A DNA stretch of 64,000 nt from JABMQB01 sp963678235 (GTDB taxonomy: Bacteria; Bacteroidota; Bacteroidia; Bacteroidales; Prolixibacteraceae): positions 62,001-126,000 of the forward strand of contig OY782766.1 in the NCBI GenBank assembly GCA_963678235.1, read 5' to 3'. The notes below the pieces were generated by a model. It did not search any database and was not told the origin of the DNA. It was given only the letters and a program-made list of their open reading frames with translations. A program made the position numbers and the translations under genes. Shown here piece by piece: positions 26,412-34,558 of the stretch (position 1 is its first letter; every line of letters begins with the position of its first letter).

Positions 26412-26717
26412 ATGACTGCACGAGATTACTTAGAACTTGGAGGGTTAATCGTTGGGATTTTAGTACTCCTGGGGGGAATTATAGCTGTTTATGTTGTTGT
26501 TAAAACGGATATCGTTGCAGTCAAGACAAAGATTGTTGCAATGGAAAAAGACATTGAGGAAATGAAAGAAACTCACCGAAAAGATATAAAGGACGTGAAG
26601 GATGATTTTAATGTTAGATTTGAAAGCATTTCAAATAAGAATAGGGAAGATCATCAGATTCTGTTTAATAAGGTGGATGACCTAAAAGACATAATTATTA
26701 ATTCTAAAACTGGATAA
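26412..26717 (+). CDS. Single-pass membrane protein with coiled coil (holin/XhlA-like)
   Basis: 101 residues. One hydrophobic segment near the N-terminus (about residues 9-31, GGLIVGILVLLGGIIAVYVVV) is followed by a coiled coil of about 65 residues (VAMEKDIEEMKETHRKDIKD). The arrangement is inverted relative to hemolysin XhlA but similar in kind. It lies at the start of the lysis cassette, so a holin or holin accessory is plausible. Confidence 0.55.
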   Translation: MTARDYLELGGLIVGILVLLGGIIAVYVVVKTDIVAVKTKIVAMEKDIEEMKETHRKDIKDVKDDFNVRFESISNKNREDHQILFNKVDDLKDIIINSKTG

Positions 26718-26718
26718 G

Positions 26719-27075
26719 ATGAATAAAAAAATCAATTGGAGAAGGTTGGTGTTTGACTTTTGGATGTTGCCTTTAGCAATAATCCTTGGTGTTTTCTACA
26801 AACAGGTAGTACAGGAGGTATATAAACTATTCCCAATGTTGGTGACCGAAAAAACAATTGGGAGTTTAGTTATTAATACAATAGCTTTTTTGGTAGTCAT
26901 GTTTTTGATCCGGCTCTATTTCTGGGCGCAATATTCAGATGTGTATGGTGATAGTCTCATGAATAAAGAAAATAAAAAATGGAACAACTTATCAGATTTT
27001 CAGCAATTCTTATTATTGCGTTTGGAACGATGGGTTTTACTAATTGCCTTTGTCATATTGATGACAAGGACATAA
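26719..27075 (+). CDS. Putative holin (multi-pass membrane protein)
   Basis: 118 residues with three hydrophobic stretches (about 13-26 LPLAIILGVF; 46-66 LVINTIAFLVVMFLIRLYF; 100-116 WVLLIAFVILMTR). It starts 1 base after the previous stop region and its last 97 bases overlap the endolysin start in another frame. Small multi-pass proteins directly before an endolysin are typically holins. The position is the main argument. Confidence 0.6.
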   Translation: MNKKINWRRLVFDFWMLPLAIILGVFYKQVVQEVYKLFPMLVTEKTIGSLVINTIAFLVVMFLIRLYFWAQYSDVYGDSLMNKENKKWNNLSDFQQFLLLRLERWVLLIAFVILMTRT

Positions 27076-27686
27076 GTAAAAAACAAGCCCGTTGGGAGAG
27101 GTTCGAAAAAGAAACCAGGTACAACATTGTTGCTTCGGCAAAACGTTGGTTGCATGTCCGTGAGCTAACCGGGCACAATGATCATCCGTGGATCACAAAA
27201 GCGATGAAGCTTTGCGGTCTCGATGGCGACAAGGGATACGCCTGGTGCGCTGCATGCCAAACAGAAATATTTACCTATGCAGATGTTTCAAACCCTGAAA
27301 GTGCCAGGGTTGTTGACTGGTTTAAGTCGAATGTTATTTGGGAAAGATCATGGGGCGTTGAACCACCAAAGGAGTTGATATTAGCAGGGATTAACTATGG
27401 TTTTCACAATGACAGGCTAAATAGATATGCCCACATTGGAGTAAGCGCTTTTGCTGATAAAAACAATGTGTATGGTTACGAAGGGAATACCAGTTCCAAA
27501 GGGCAATTTGATCCCGATACTTTCGAGCAGGTTGATGAAATTGGCAACGCTATCACAAGGGAAGGTGATGGTTCTTATCCCAAAACGCGTCCGTGGTACA
27601 CAATCGATGTGTTTTCCGATAAATGTTTAAAGGGAAACCAGTTTATTGAGAGGTATGACAATTATTTAAAGAGGGTAATGAAATGA
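26979..27686 (+). CDS. Endolysin, CHAP-like cysteine amidase/peptidase with N-terminal signal or anchor
   Basis: 235 residues. The start at 26979 lies inside the holin-like gene and adds a hydrophobic leader (RFSAILIIAFGTMGF), so it may be a signal-anchor-release endolysin or secreted enzyme. The catalytic domain has DKGYAWCAACQTEI, a GxxWC-type nucleophile Cys, and a later NRYAHIGVSAF with the catalytic His, then YEGNTS, as in TIGR02594/CHAP amidases. It cleaves peptidoglycan at lysis. A start further down would give a cytoplasmic form. Confidence 0.78.
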   Translation: MEQLIRFSAILIIAFGTMGFTNCLCHIDDKDISKKQARWERFEKETRYNIVASAKRWLHVRELTGHNDHPWITKAMKLCGLDGDKGYAWCAACQTEIFTYADVSNPESARVVDWFKSNVIWERSWGVEPPKELILAGINYGFHNDRLNRYAHIGVSAFADKNNVYGYEGNTSSKGQFDPDTFEQVDEIGNAITREGDGSYPKTRPWYTIDVFSDKCLKGNQFIERYDNYLKRVMK

Positions 27687-28033
27687 AAGCATTAACTGCA
27701 GTATTCGGGTTCTTAAAAAAGAAGCTTCCTAATTGGCTTGAAAACCTATTATGGGGAGCGTTGATAATCGTGGCAATGCAATTTGTAGTTGTGAGGCCAC
27801 TAGAGCAGAAATATGAAAGGTTACTGGTTGCTTATGAAAATTTGGCAAGCCAGGAAAAATACAAAATTGAGAATCGGTTCGATAAAATTAAAACTACTCA
27901 AGACGGAAGGTTAGTGATTGAATTAGACAATCAAATGTTTGACCTGTCACCTTCTGCACCTGTAGATACAATTACCGGTATCAGTGAAAAGAAAAAAAAC
28001 ATCTTCCAGAGGATATTCCGGAAGAATCGATAA
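27683..28033 (+). CDS. Putative spanin-like / lysis accessory membrane protein
   Basis: 116 residues, overlapping the endolysin stop by 4 nt (ATGA). One transmembrane segment at about 20-38 (LENLLWGALIIVAMQFVVV) is followed by a short coiled coil (EQKYERLLVAYENLASQEK) and a basic tail. This is the type II membrane layout of an inner-membrane spanin (Rz-like). No nested outer-membrane lipoprotein partner was found in the overlap, so spanin is only a suggestion. Confidence 0.5.
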   Translation: MKALTAVFGFLKKKLPNWLENLLWGALIIVAMQFVVVRPLEQKYERLLVAYENLASQEKYKIENRFDKIKTTQDGRLVIELDNQMFDLSPSAPVDTITGISEKKKNIFQRIFRKNR

Positions 28034-28057
28034 ATTGTAAATTAAAAAATCAACACA

Positions 28058-28462
28058 ATGAAAAAGTTTCTAATGTTTCTTTACGTCTTTGCGATGGTGT
28101 TCATGTTACCAATGGTTCTGATGGCCCAAACTTTAGTAGAAGAATTACCCGGCGAATTTGATGCTGGGGTTTATGTAGGCACTTTGGCTGCCCTTGGTAC
28201 CACAACTGTTGCTTTGGCTGAGATTTTTATCCGAAAGATAAAAGCTACGACAAAGTGGGTAAAACAGGTTTATGCCATCCTGATATCGATGATTGTTGCC
28301 TTTATTGCAAGTTTATTTGGATGGGGCATGTTTAACGATATGGGTATATTGATGACTTTATTAAATGGGCTTGCAGGTGGATTAATTGCAAACGGCCTGG
28401 CCGGTCCGGCATTGCTTAATGGGATTCTAAATGCAATAGGGGATAAAGTATCAAAAAAATAA
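28058..28462 (+). CDS. Membrane protein with signal-like N-terminus at the end of the lysis cassette
   Basis: 134 residues. It starts with a signal-peptide-like helix (LMFLYVFAMVFMLPMVLMAQ), followed by two or three hydrophobic helices (VGTLAALGTTTVALAEIF, QVYAILISMIVAFIASLFGWG, LLNGLAGGLIANGLAGPALL). Holin-family proteins in Bacteroidota phages often look like this. It is the last gene before two terminators. It might be the main holin instead of the 26.7 kb gene. Confidence 0.55.
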   Translation: MKKFLMFLYVFAMVFMLPMVLMAQTLVEELPGEFDAGVYVGTLAALGTTTVALAEIFIRKIKATTKWVKQVYAILISMIVAFIASLFGWGMFNDMGILMTLLNGLAGGLIANGLAGPALLNGILNAIGDKVSKK

Positions 28463-28495
28463 CTACGGGAGTAGGTTTTTTCATAGATTAGTTTG

Positions 28496-28530
28496 CTGCC
28501 CGGGGGATGTATTTTCCTGGGCAGTTTTTT
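28496..28530 (+). terminator. Late-operon terminator 1
   Basis: 9-bp stem CTGCCCGGG / CCTGGGCAG (one G-U pair) with an 11-base loop and a T6 run, 34 bases after the last late gene. Confidence 0.85.
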
Positions 28531-28624
28531 ATTGGGAAAAGTTTGATTGAGTTATATTTTAAGGTAGTTAGTTAGGTTGTTAATTTGTAGTCTGTTTTAT
28601 TCATTTGATTTTATTAGATTTTGG

Positions 28625-28656
28625 CCCGGGGCTTGCATTGTTGCTCCGGGTTTTTT
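28625..28656 (+). terminator. Late-operon terminator 2 (tandem)
   Basis: Stem CCCGGGGC / GCTCCGGG (one G-U pair) followed by T6 on the + strand. It lies between the late operon and the convergent early operon and backs up the first terminator. The T-run is on the + side only. Confidence 0.75.
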
Positions 28657-28846
28657 ATTGAGGAAAAGCTTTATTGAACATTTCAGAGGTTATTTTACCT
28701 TCCCGAATATCACCTTCTTTGAATTTATCAAATACCTTAATGCCAACCGATGTAAGTTGTCTAACGTCTTGCATTGTGAAATATCCAAATATTTTAACAA
28801 CTTCTCTAACCTGTTTTAGCATTATATCTCTTTCATACATGATCAT
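28655..28846 (-). CDS. Small helical phage protein, last gene of the early operon
   Basis: 63 residues (MIMYERDIMLKQVREVVKIF, later EGDIREGKITSEMFNKAFPQ). Overlaps the upstream gene by 4 nt (ATGA), as in most of this operon. Possibly a winged-helix-like DNA-binding protein: two helices followed by GKITSEMF. No family is recognised. Confidence 0.55.
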   Translation of the reverse strand: MIMYERDIMLKQVREVVKIFGYFTMQDVRQLTSVGIKVFDKFKEGDIREGKITSEMFNKAFPQ

Positions 28847-29196
28847 CTCTTTTTTATAGGGATATTTAAAATATTTTCTGCCTTAACACGTCCGTTGAGA
28901 TAATCAACACATAGAATTGCAATTGCCCTGCCTTCCTGGGTTTTCAATTTATCTATTCCTTTCATTTGATCTCTGTATATTTGGGTTGATAATTCAATCT
29001 CAGAATCTTTCTCTGCCATAAAATACGGATTGTTCGGGTTTTCAAGCCTATTGTTCAGTATCCGAATACAATCTGTAAAACCTTCTTTTACATGAAAGTT
29101 TTTATGCATATTGATAGGCTTTTCCTGAAGCCTGGTTTCAATTTTATCAATCACCACTTTTATTTCTTCCGGTGATGGGAATTTTGGTTTGTACAT
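28843..29196 (-). CDS. Small phage protein of unknown function (early operon)
   Basis: 117 residues, helical (SPEEIKVVIDKIETRLQEKP, FTDCIRILNNRLENP). No motif I recognise; the arrangement in the packed operon and good coding character make it real. Confidence 0.6.
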   Translation of the reverse strand: MYKPKFPSPEEIKVVIDKIETRLQEKPINMHKNFHVKEGFTDCIRILNNRLENPNNPYFMAEKDSEIELSTQIYRDQMKGIDKLKTQEGRAIAILCVDYLNGRVKAENILNIPIKKR

Positions 29197-29214
29197 GATT
29201 TCAAATTTAATGTT

Positions 29215-29685
29215 TTAAGTTAGATAATCCTTCACTATCTCAATTGCATTTGCAACGCTCCGTACAATTACATACTTAGAGCCGCATTTTTCCGCTTGCT
29301 TTTGAAAGATTGTTTGTTCATCGGATTGTTTGCCCTTTGAAGTCTTAAACTCCATGCAGAGGCTTGCAAAACCCTTTCTTGGGATTAAAAGTATTACATC
29401 TGCAACCCCGGATTTCACACCTTGGCGCATCAGGTTTGCAGCTTCAATTTTATTTCGGCTACCACCATTAGGAACAGCAAAAATAAGTTTGTCCGGAACT
29501 TTTGGGAAAATGGTGTGGAATGTTTTGAAGAACTCAGTTTGCATGTCTGCTTCTTCGGTTGAGTGTTTGCGCTTTTCACCGTTTGAATTAGTGCCTGAAT
29601 AGCATTGCAAACACACTTTCCCTTCAGGTGTATCTATCAGGGAAGGTGTGCTTCTGTTGCATTCTATACAGGTACCCTTGGGCAT
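29215..29685 (-). CDS. VRR-NUC domain nuclease with N-terminal zinc ribbon
   Basis: 156 residues. A four-Cys ribbon (CIEC ... CLQC, residues about 5-31) precedes a VRR-NUC domain. The domain starts EADMQTEFFKTFHTIFP, then VPNGGSRNKIEAANLMRQGVKSGVADVILL (GVxDV core) and CMEFKTSKGKQSDEQ with the E.K of the PD-(D/E)XK site, ending QKQAEKCGSKYVIVRS. VRR-NUC proteins act on branched or phage replication intermediates. The catalytic D-ExK set is present. Confidence 0.88.
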   Translation of the reverse strand: MPKGTCIECNRSTPSLIDTPEGKVCLQCYSGTNSNGEKRKHSTEEADMQTEFFKTFHTIFPKVPDKLIFAVPNGGSRNKIEAANLMRQGVKSGVADVILLIPRKGFASLCMEFKTSKGKQSDEQTIFQKQAEKCGSKYVIVRSVANAIEIVKDYLT

Positions 29686-29737
29686 TATATAATCTGAGTT
29701 AAAAGTTGTATATAATTTTCGATAAAAATTGTACTTT

Positions 29738-30178
29738 TTATTCTTTGCTTTGGGCTTCTAAAAGTACCTTGTCATAATCTTCTTCAGATTTCCCCTCTGG
29801 TTTCAATCCAAGGTGTTTAACCGCTTGTTTTTTATAGAAGTAATTAACCTTTGTCAAGTCTAACGTTAGGATATCAAAGTTTTCAGCGATAAACTCGATT
29901 ACTGGTTCTTCGGGGGTTATCTGTTCAAAACCTTCTGGTTTCAACAAATCCGGTCCGATAGGGTGAAACCCTAATCCTTTAGGTTGTAACCTTTTTAACC
30001 AGATGCATCCTGTTTCTGCAACTTGTTTTTTCTCTGCTTCGGAAAGTTCAAAACACATGGTATATTGAATTGCCCCTGGCTGGTCTGGAAGTTCTTCCCT
30101 GTGGGCATAAATGCCATTGTATTCTTCCTGCGTGAAACCTATTCCACAATTTGATTCTTTAAAATTGATGCTTTTCAT
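29738..30178 (-). CDS. Uncharacterised phage protein (early operon)
   Basis: 146 residues: SINFKESNCGIGFTQEEYNG, FELSEAEKKQVAETGCIWLKR, then an acidic region and LGLKPEGKSEEDYDKVLLEA. Mixed alpha/beta without recognised motif. Lies between the two nuclease genes. Confidence 0.6.
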   Translation of the reverse strand: MKSINFKESNCGIGFTQEEYNGIYAHREELPDQPGAIQYTMCFELSEAEKKQVAETGCIWLKRLQPKGLGFHPIGPDLLKPEGFEQITPEEPVIEFIAENFDILTLDLTKVNYFYKKQAVKHLGLKPEGKSEEDYDKVLLEAQSKE

Positions 30179-30190
30179 ATTTGTGATTAT

Positions 30191-30730
30191 TTAAAAATTA
30201 AATTGTTGTTGACTATTGTTTATTTTTTCTATTTGAATTTTATGTTTTTCCCTTTCAATTGCAGCCTTAATCATTCGAATTACATCAGACCTCAATCGTT
30301 TATTTATTTTTAGGTTCTGGTGCGCTTCTAAGACTTCTGTAACCGTTTTGTGGGTTTTGTTATAAACTATTAATCCATATCGCCTTTTGATCAGGGATTT
30401 TTTAAACCATTCAGGAGTAAGTGAATAGTCGGGGATGTAGGCAAAAGAATAGTTGCAATACAAAGCATGATCATCGAGCTGTTTTAACATGGTTGAAAAA
30501 TCGTTACACTTCGCTTCAACATTAATTAATCTTCCGGAAGGTGATATCATAAGGAAATCTGCCCTACGTCCAACTTGGGAAACCAGGAATTCAGGACGTA
30601 CAATATATTGCCCTCTGTCGGTATATTGAAATGATGATAGCCATTCATTTGTTTTATCCATGAACTCAATGAATTTATCCTGCATTTCAAACTCGCAGGA
30701 AATCCCGTTGGTATGTTTTCCAAGTCTCAA
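30191..30730 (-). CDS. PD-(D/E)XK-type nuclease-like protein
   Basis: 179 residues. The core reads GRRADFLMISPSGRLINVEAKCND, with the D....(E)xK arrangement of the PD-(D/E)XK superfamily (D in ADFL, E-A-K), followed by a helix QLDDHALYCNYSFAYIPDY. The C-terminus is basic (RSDVIRMIKAAIEREKHK). This is likely a second replication/recombination nuclease or a Holliday-junction-type enzyme; the exact family is not identified. Confidence 0.65.
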   Translation of the reverse strand: MRLGKHTNGISCEFEMQDKFIEFMDKTNEWLSSFQYTDRGQYIVRPEFLVSQVGRRADFLMISPSGRLINVEAKCNDFSTMLKQLDDHALYCNYSFAYIPDYSLTPEWFKKSLIKRRYGLIVYNKTHKTVTEVLEAHQNLKINKRLRSDVIRMIKAAIEREKHKIQIEKINNSQQQFNF

Positions 30731-30743
30731 GGTTGAGTGTAAT

Positions 30744-31040
30744 TTACTTTAGGTACCTAGCAATAACTTTTAATTCAATATCTGCTTCAATCCAATTTCT
30801 GAATCCTTCAGGAATAATAAACCCCCTATTTACTTTTTTAAGCCTTTTCACAGCGAGTTTGTAAGAATTGTTGACCCGGTTGAAACATTTTATCATGTGT
30901 GTTGAATCGTTACTATTCCCAATTTGTTTAGTCAATGCCTGAAAACAAGCATTGTGGATTTTTAGGACTGCATCTTCTATTCCTTTTTTGGTTAGTTGAG
31001 CCTCTATGCCAATATTGTAAATTTCATCATCCAGGAACAT
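30744..31040 (-). CDS. Uncharacterised helical phage protein
   Basis: 98 residues, helical (TKKGIEDAVLKIHNACFQAL, FNRVNNSYKLAVKRLKKVNR). No motif recognised. Part of the early operon, 4 bases after the upstream stop. Confidence 0.55.
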   Translation of the reverse strand: MFLDDEIYNIGIEAQLTKKGIEDAVLKIHNACFQALTKQIGNSNDSTHMIKCFNRVNNSYKLAVKRLKKVNRGFIIPEGFRNWIEADIELKVIARYLK

Positions 31041-31043
31041 AGT

Positions 31044-31289
31044 TTAAAATAGTTTTTGCTGTTTACTTCCATCGGAAGCCAGGTCTTTTTTAAAGGTTTC
31101 CCTCATTTGGCAAACCCCAGCTTTAGACACAAGTGTATTAAGTATCTTTGTGACTGTTTCATTTCCCACAGCCTCATAATTGTAGGTCATTTGAACTAAA
31201 GCAATCGGGCAAGAATCTTCCCCGTATTTACATTTAGCGCATTGTTGTTCAAAAACTTGTCCTTCTGTACTGTTTGAAAAATATGCCAT
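31044..31289 (-). CDS. Small cysteine-containing phage protein
   Basis: 81 residues with a CxxC....C pattern (CAKCKYGEDSCPIAL), typical of a small metal-binding protein, followed by helices (VGNETVTKILNTLV). The family is not identified. Confidence 0.55.
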   Translation of the reverse strand: MAYFSNSTEGQVFEQQCAKCKYGEDSCPIALVQMTYNYEAVGNETVTKILNTLVSKAGVCQMRETFKKDLASDGSKQQKLF

Positions 31290-31291
31290 GA

Positions 31292-31675
31292 TTATCTTCT
31301 CCTATTGTTTTTACCAAACCTTGAAGGTTGGCGTTCGTGATTTGTCCTTTTCTCATTTGGAATAAAAGGCTCGATAAGTTTAGGTAGTGGTTCAATGACA
31401 AGTTCGCGTACTTCAGGGATATTTTCGGCATATTTTTGTTTGTTGCCAATGACAATCACCCTTTTATCCTCTTTTTCGCAAATGTCGATTATCTCAGTAA
31501 CCCGCTTTATATCATCGAGATTAAATCCAGTGATAATAAGGTCGTTTTTTGCATTCAATACATCGGATAAAAGGCTTTCAGCCCAGGCAATCATTAAATT
31601 ATCGGTTTCACTCAAGGGCATATCTTCAGTGCCGAAATATGACTTATAGTGTTCAATTATTTCTAACCTTCTCAT
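31292..31675 (-). CDS. Uncharacterised protein with nucleotide-binding-like alternation
   Basis: About 127 residues starting at ATG 31675 (a TTG at 31684 is less likely). Beta-alpha pattern: NDLIITGFNLDDIKRVTEII, then DKRVIVIGNKQKYAEN, like a small Rossmann half, with an Arg/Asn-rich tail (NHERQPSRFGKNNRRR) that may bind nucleic acid. No match known to me. Confidence 0.5.
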   Translation of the reverse strand: MRRLEIIEHYKSYFGTEDMPLSETDNLMIAWAESLLSDVLNAKNDLIITGFNLDDIKRVTEIIDICEKEDKRVIVIGNKQKYAENIPEVRELVIEPLPKLIEPFIPNEKRTNHERQPSRFGKNNRRR

Positions 31676-31676
31676 G

Positions 31677-31907
31677 TCAATCAATTTTATTTATTCCAGA
31701 ACAGTATCTTTCATCTTTGCCATGAAAGCCTAAGTACTGCAACCCATCATCAAAAAGTAGTAGTTCTCCAGGTTTGATCTTATCAACCAAAACCCAATTC
31801 CCACCGTGTTTTTTATTCAGTGCTTTTATTGCTTCAACAACAAATTCCCTTGGGACTGAAATCAAAGCTTTTTCAGTTGTTCCACGTTTTGCGAATATCT
31901 TTAACAT
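31677..31907 (-). CDS. Small uncharacterised phage protein
   Basis: About 76 residues starting at ATG 31907 (KIFAKRGTTEKALISVPREF, then NWVLVDKIKPGELLLFDDG). Short beta-rich protein; overlaps neighbours by a few bases in the operon. Function unknown. Confidence 0.5.
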   Translation of the reverse strand: MLKIFAKRGTTEKALISVPREFVVEAIKALNKKHGGNWVLVDKIKPGELLLFDDGLQYLGFHGKDERYCSGINKID

Positions 31908-31909
31908 GA

Positions 31910-32482
31910 TCAATCAATTTTAGGGTAAAACACACCCTGCATTCCTTTGCAGGGGATGAAGTCAAGTTTTCCGGCATTCTTTATTACAAGTCCATTGGGT
32001 CCGGCAAACCAAGGGGAATCTGATTCTTGAACAGAACCGTCAAATTCTGCCCAGCCGATAATGCCTCCCATCTTTATGCCTTCATTTGGTACGATATCCA
32101 TCATGGCGTTATTGTGTAAATGCTGAAAATATCCCTTCCAGTCTGGTTTTATTCCAGTATGTATAAGGTATTTCCCTTTCAGGTTTTTGAGCGTTCTTCT
32201 ATTTTCAATGTCTTTTATTTCGCCAGATTCCCTTGCTTTCTCCCTTGCTTCGCATTCTAAATCCGGACGGATTATTAACCACGCCCAAGGTTGCTGAATA
32301 GAAATAGCTTTGAGTATATTTATATCTTCAGGATCCATTGATGAACCATGTGAGCACCCTTCATGTTTCCAATAGATTACTTTGTCTGACACACCTTCAA
32401 CATTAGCCAGTTTGGTGTCATTGCCTACAACTGTTGCAATAATAGGTTTACCACATTCCGGGCATTCAATAATTTGTTTCAT
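31910..32482 (-). CDS. ASCH domain protein with N-terminal zinc ribbon
   Basis: 190 residues. An N-terminal CPECGKP and a later C/H pair suggest a small zinc-binding ribbon. The ASCH fold follows: LKAISIQQPWAWLIIRPDLE is the conserved opening (lSi..pwa..i), then a turn with IENRR, KGKYLIHTG, and GGIIGWAEFDG and MQGVFYP. ASCH domains bind RNA or modified nucleotides and are frequent in phage early regions. Given the TAGT-like gene, a link to modified bases is conceivable but unproven. Confidence 0.82.
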   Translation of the reverse strand: MKQIIECPECGKPIIATVVGNDTKLANVEGVSDKVIYWKHEGCSHGSSMDPEDINILKAISIQQPWAWLIIRPDLECEAREKARESGEIKDIENRRTLKNLKGKYLIHTGIKPDWKGYFQHLHNNAMMDIVPNEGIKMGGIIGWAEFDGSVQESDSPWFAGPNGLVIKNAGKLDFIPCKGMQGVFYPKID

Positions 32483-32487
32483 ATAGA

Positions 32488-32685
32488 TTAGTTTTTTGAT
32501 TCTTTTTCTTCCCTTCTAAGAAAAGCTTCAGCACTTTCGAAAGCCACATTTGCGACTTCATCTAAGTAGCAGTCAAACGGCTTTCGTTTCAATTCACCAA
32601 TAGCCAGGATCACTTCTGAATTAGAAAGGATTGCGGACATGAACTTCTCGGCTAGCTTTGATTTTCTTTTTTCCCGATCGGTCAT
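32488..32685 (-). CDS. Small phage protein
   Basis: 65 residues, helical and charged (REKRKSKLAEKFMSAILSNS, EVANVAFESAEAFLRREEK). Start ATG 32685 overlaps the upstream stop (ATGA). Unknown function. Confidence 0.5.
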   Translation of the reverse strand: MTDREKRKSKLAEKFMSAILSNSEVILAIGELKRKPFDCYLDEVANVAFESAEAFLRREEKESKN

Positions 32686-33176
32686 TGTTCTTTGTTTAAT
32701 ATGTTAATATCTATTGCCAGACCTTCAGGGATTAAACCATATACATCAAAGTGCCATTCAAATAAAAATTCAAAATACCTACATGGAAGTTGTTTTGTAA
32801 TAATTTCTGTTTTAAACCTATCATATGCCATCACCTTGCCATTATCTGAAAGATGATCCAATGATTTTCCCAATATCTTTAGAATCCTTTCAACTGGCAC
32901 AAACTTTTCCCCATTATGCACAATCTCTTTTGTAAGGTCAGATAAGGGGCGAAGGATCGGTCTTATTCTTGATATTGCATTCCCATCATTATACACATTC
33001 CAAGAACTTGAATCTGGTAATACTTGCCAGTCGTAACTAATAGTGTAATTCATAAAACTAATAGGATCGCCATTGAAATCAATTCCAGATAAGACCCCAA
33101 TTTTTCCATTTTCATCTTCACACCTGAGATGATATGCTAAATAAGGTGTTATGTGCTTTAATTCTATTTGCTTCAT
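32682..33176 (-). CDS. Uncharacterised phage protein, possible DNA-metabolism accessory
   Basis: 164 residues beginning MKQIELKHITPYLAYHLRCE, then SYDWQVLPDSSSWNVY and LRPLSDLTKEIVHNGEKFVPVE. The pattern ('y.lkci.....' followed by '.l.PlsdL.k.i...g..fvP') is frequently seen in uncharacterised proteins of Bacteroidota phages and elements. No function is known to me. Confidence 0.65.
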   Translation of the reverse strand: MKQIELKHITPYLAYHLRCEDENGKIGVLSGIDFNGDPISFMNYTISYDWQVLPDSSSWNVYNDGNAISRIRPILRPLSDLTKEIVHNGEKFVPVERILKILGKSLDHLSDNGKVMAYDRFKTEIITKQLPCRYFEFLFEWHFDVYGLIPEGLAIDINILNKEQ

Positions 33177-33203
33177 GATTTTAGCTTTTACTGTTTACCA
33201 CCA

Positions 33204-33233
33204 AAAGCAGCTCCGTTGGCTGGTAGCTGCTTT
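33204..33233. repeat. Inverted repeat (hairpin) in the only wide gap of the early operon
   Basis: Perfect 9-bp inverted repeat AAAGCAGCT / AGCTGCTTT with a 12-base spacer. In the operon's (-) direction it ends in CTTTTGG, only weakly terminator-like. It may act as an attenuator or RNA-processing site separating the distal third of the operon. Confidence 0.6.
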
Positions 33234-33258
33234 GTTTGTGTCGTAATTATTTGAACCG

Positions 33259-33450
33259 TCAATAATCATCGTATGCAAGTGTTATAAACTCGATAATCCA
33301 CACAACGATCACGGGCATGATTCGCCTGTTGTCGCATTGTGCAACATTTCCATGTTCAAGACTGCCTGAAACAGAGCGTAGTAATTCTACCTCCTTAGTG
33401 GCCGCCAGCGCAACCAGGTACCCGGTCAATATGTTGTACAGGATTATCAT
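33259..33450 (-). CDS. Possible small membrane protein
   Basis: 63 residues with two hydrophobic stretches (MIILYNILTGYLVALAATK at the N-terminus and IMPVIVVWIIEFITLAY near the C-terminus). It starts 4 bases after the upstream gene's stop, as expected in the operon, and no other gene covers this stretch. The coding evidence is weak, but the fit is reasonable. Confidence 0.45.
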   Translation of the reverse strand: MIILYNILTGYLVALAATKEVELLRSVSGSLEHGNVAQCDNRRIMPVIVVWIIEFITLAYDDY

Positions 33451-33453
33451 TAT

Positions 33454-34170
33454 TTAAAATGGTAAATCATTTACTTCAACCTTGTGGTGGTCGAATATTG
33501 GTTTTGTGAACTTTACTTTAATGCATTTGCGTTTGAGGTTCATGTATGGGATAGAATGTTTTCCATGCTTGATGATGTGGATAAGGTTGTTCGCCCAATT
33601 CTTAGGACGCCACCAGCGTGAACACCACGCATGCCCTTGCATTTTGTACCAACGTTTCAAGTATCCTTTTTCAAAGCACAGGAACAGCACAAACAGGGCA
33701 AATTCACCGTATTTACTTCGATTATGGTCTATATACCCCTCGAATGGGACAATGCCGTTATCAGGCTTCTCATATACCCTCTTCCAAGGTTGGTGAAACT
33801 CATATTTCCCAAATCTTACTTTTGCAAGGATGTTCCAAACCGGGCGTTTGTACCAACCATCTGAACAATGCCGACAGAAATCACGATCATATACTTTCCC
33901 GGTGAATATGTCGAAATACTCATAAACACCAGTTCCCCCACATGTCCAGCACTTCTTTCCGGGAATGAATTGGATATCGTAACAGATATGCTTTCCGTAT
34001 TTTTTGAGGATCCTGTTTTTGATTTTATAAAAATTCTCGTTTTTGCCCTGCCTGTTGGCATGGTGTAGGAGCCAGGATAAAGGCTTAAAGAAAATGCTTT
34101 CTTTAATTGCTTCTTTAAGATCGCAAACCGATTCTTGGAATGATTCTAATTCTTGATATAGAGTTTTCAT
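33454..34170 (-). CDS. Phage protein with DnaJ-type zinc finger
   Basis: 238 residues from ATG 34170. Two CxxC pairs (CWTCGGTG near residue 75 and CRHCSDGW about 30 residues later) make a DnaJ-like zinc finger. The rest is basic and aromatic (FHQPWKRVY, GHAWCSRWWRPKNWANNLIH). It may bind nucleic acid. The long Trp/Arg-rich C-terminus is unusual. No named family. Confidence 0.65.
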   Translation of the reverse strand: MKTLYQELESFQESVCDLKEAIKESIFFKPLSWLLHHANRQGKNENFYKIKNRILKKYGKHICYDIQFIPGKKCWTCGGTGVYEYFDIFTGKVYDRDFCRHCSDGWYKRPVWNILAKVRFGKYEFHQPWKRVYEKPDNGIVPFEGYIDHNRSKYGEFALFVLFLCFEKGYLKRWYKMQGHAWCSRWWRPKNWANNLIHIIKHGKHSIPYMNLKRKCIKVKFTKPIFDHHKVEVNDLPF

Positions 34171-34172
34171 AA

Positions 34173-34556
34173 TCAAAATTCAAAGGTTAATTGTCTATCT
34201 ACTGGTCTGATATCAAATTCTGAGACATGTGTGTGAATTGTCGATACATATTCCTTTCCTTCTTTAGTTCTCATGAAGAAAAAGTCGTATGAATTCATCA
34301 GTGAAGGCGTTCCCATGATTTTATCATTAAGCTCACGATTGTATCTCTTTTGATTATTGAATATATCTACCGGATTAAAAGGTCTAGCCAATCCTTTTGT
34401 CCCTTTCTTGAAATACGTATCTCCAACTTTAACATCCCTTCTAAATTCAGATAGAATCCCTTGACTTTTCGATGGAGAAGTGCACATTTTGAGTATCTCA
34501 GACCAATATTTTTGAGATTCATTAAATGATAATGTTGGCATTGGTAGTGCTTTCAT
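34173..34556 (-). CDS. Uncharacterised phage protein next to helicase
   Basis: 127 residues with PTLSFNESQKYWSEILKM, FRRDVKVGDTYFKKGTKGLA and DFFFMRTKEGKEYVSTIHTH. It is separated from the SNF2-like helicase upstream by 2 bases and may be its partner. No motif recognised. Confidence 0.55.
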   Translation of the reverse strand: MKALPMPTLSFNESQKYWSEILKMCTSPSKSQGILSEFRRDVKVGDTYFKKGTKGLARPFNPVDIFNNQKRYNRELNDKIMGTPSLMNSYDFFFMRTKEGKEYVSTIHTHVSEFDIRPVDRQLTFEF

Positions 34557-34558
34557 AA

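Noticed and set aside
33482..34068. Several + strand frames opposite the zinc-finger gene
   Set aside because: They are antisense shadows of the - strand coding sequence (rich in Cys, His and Trp by reverse translation).
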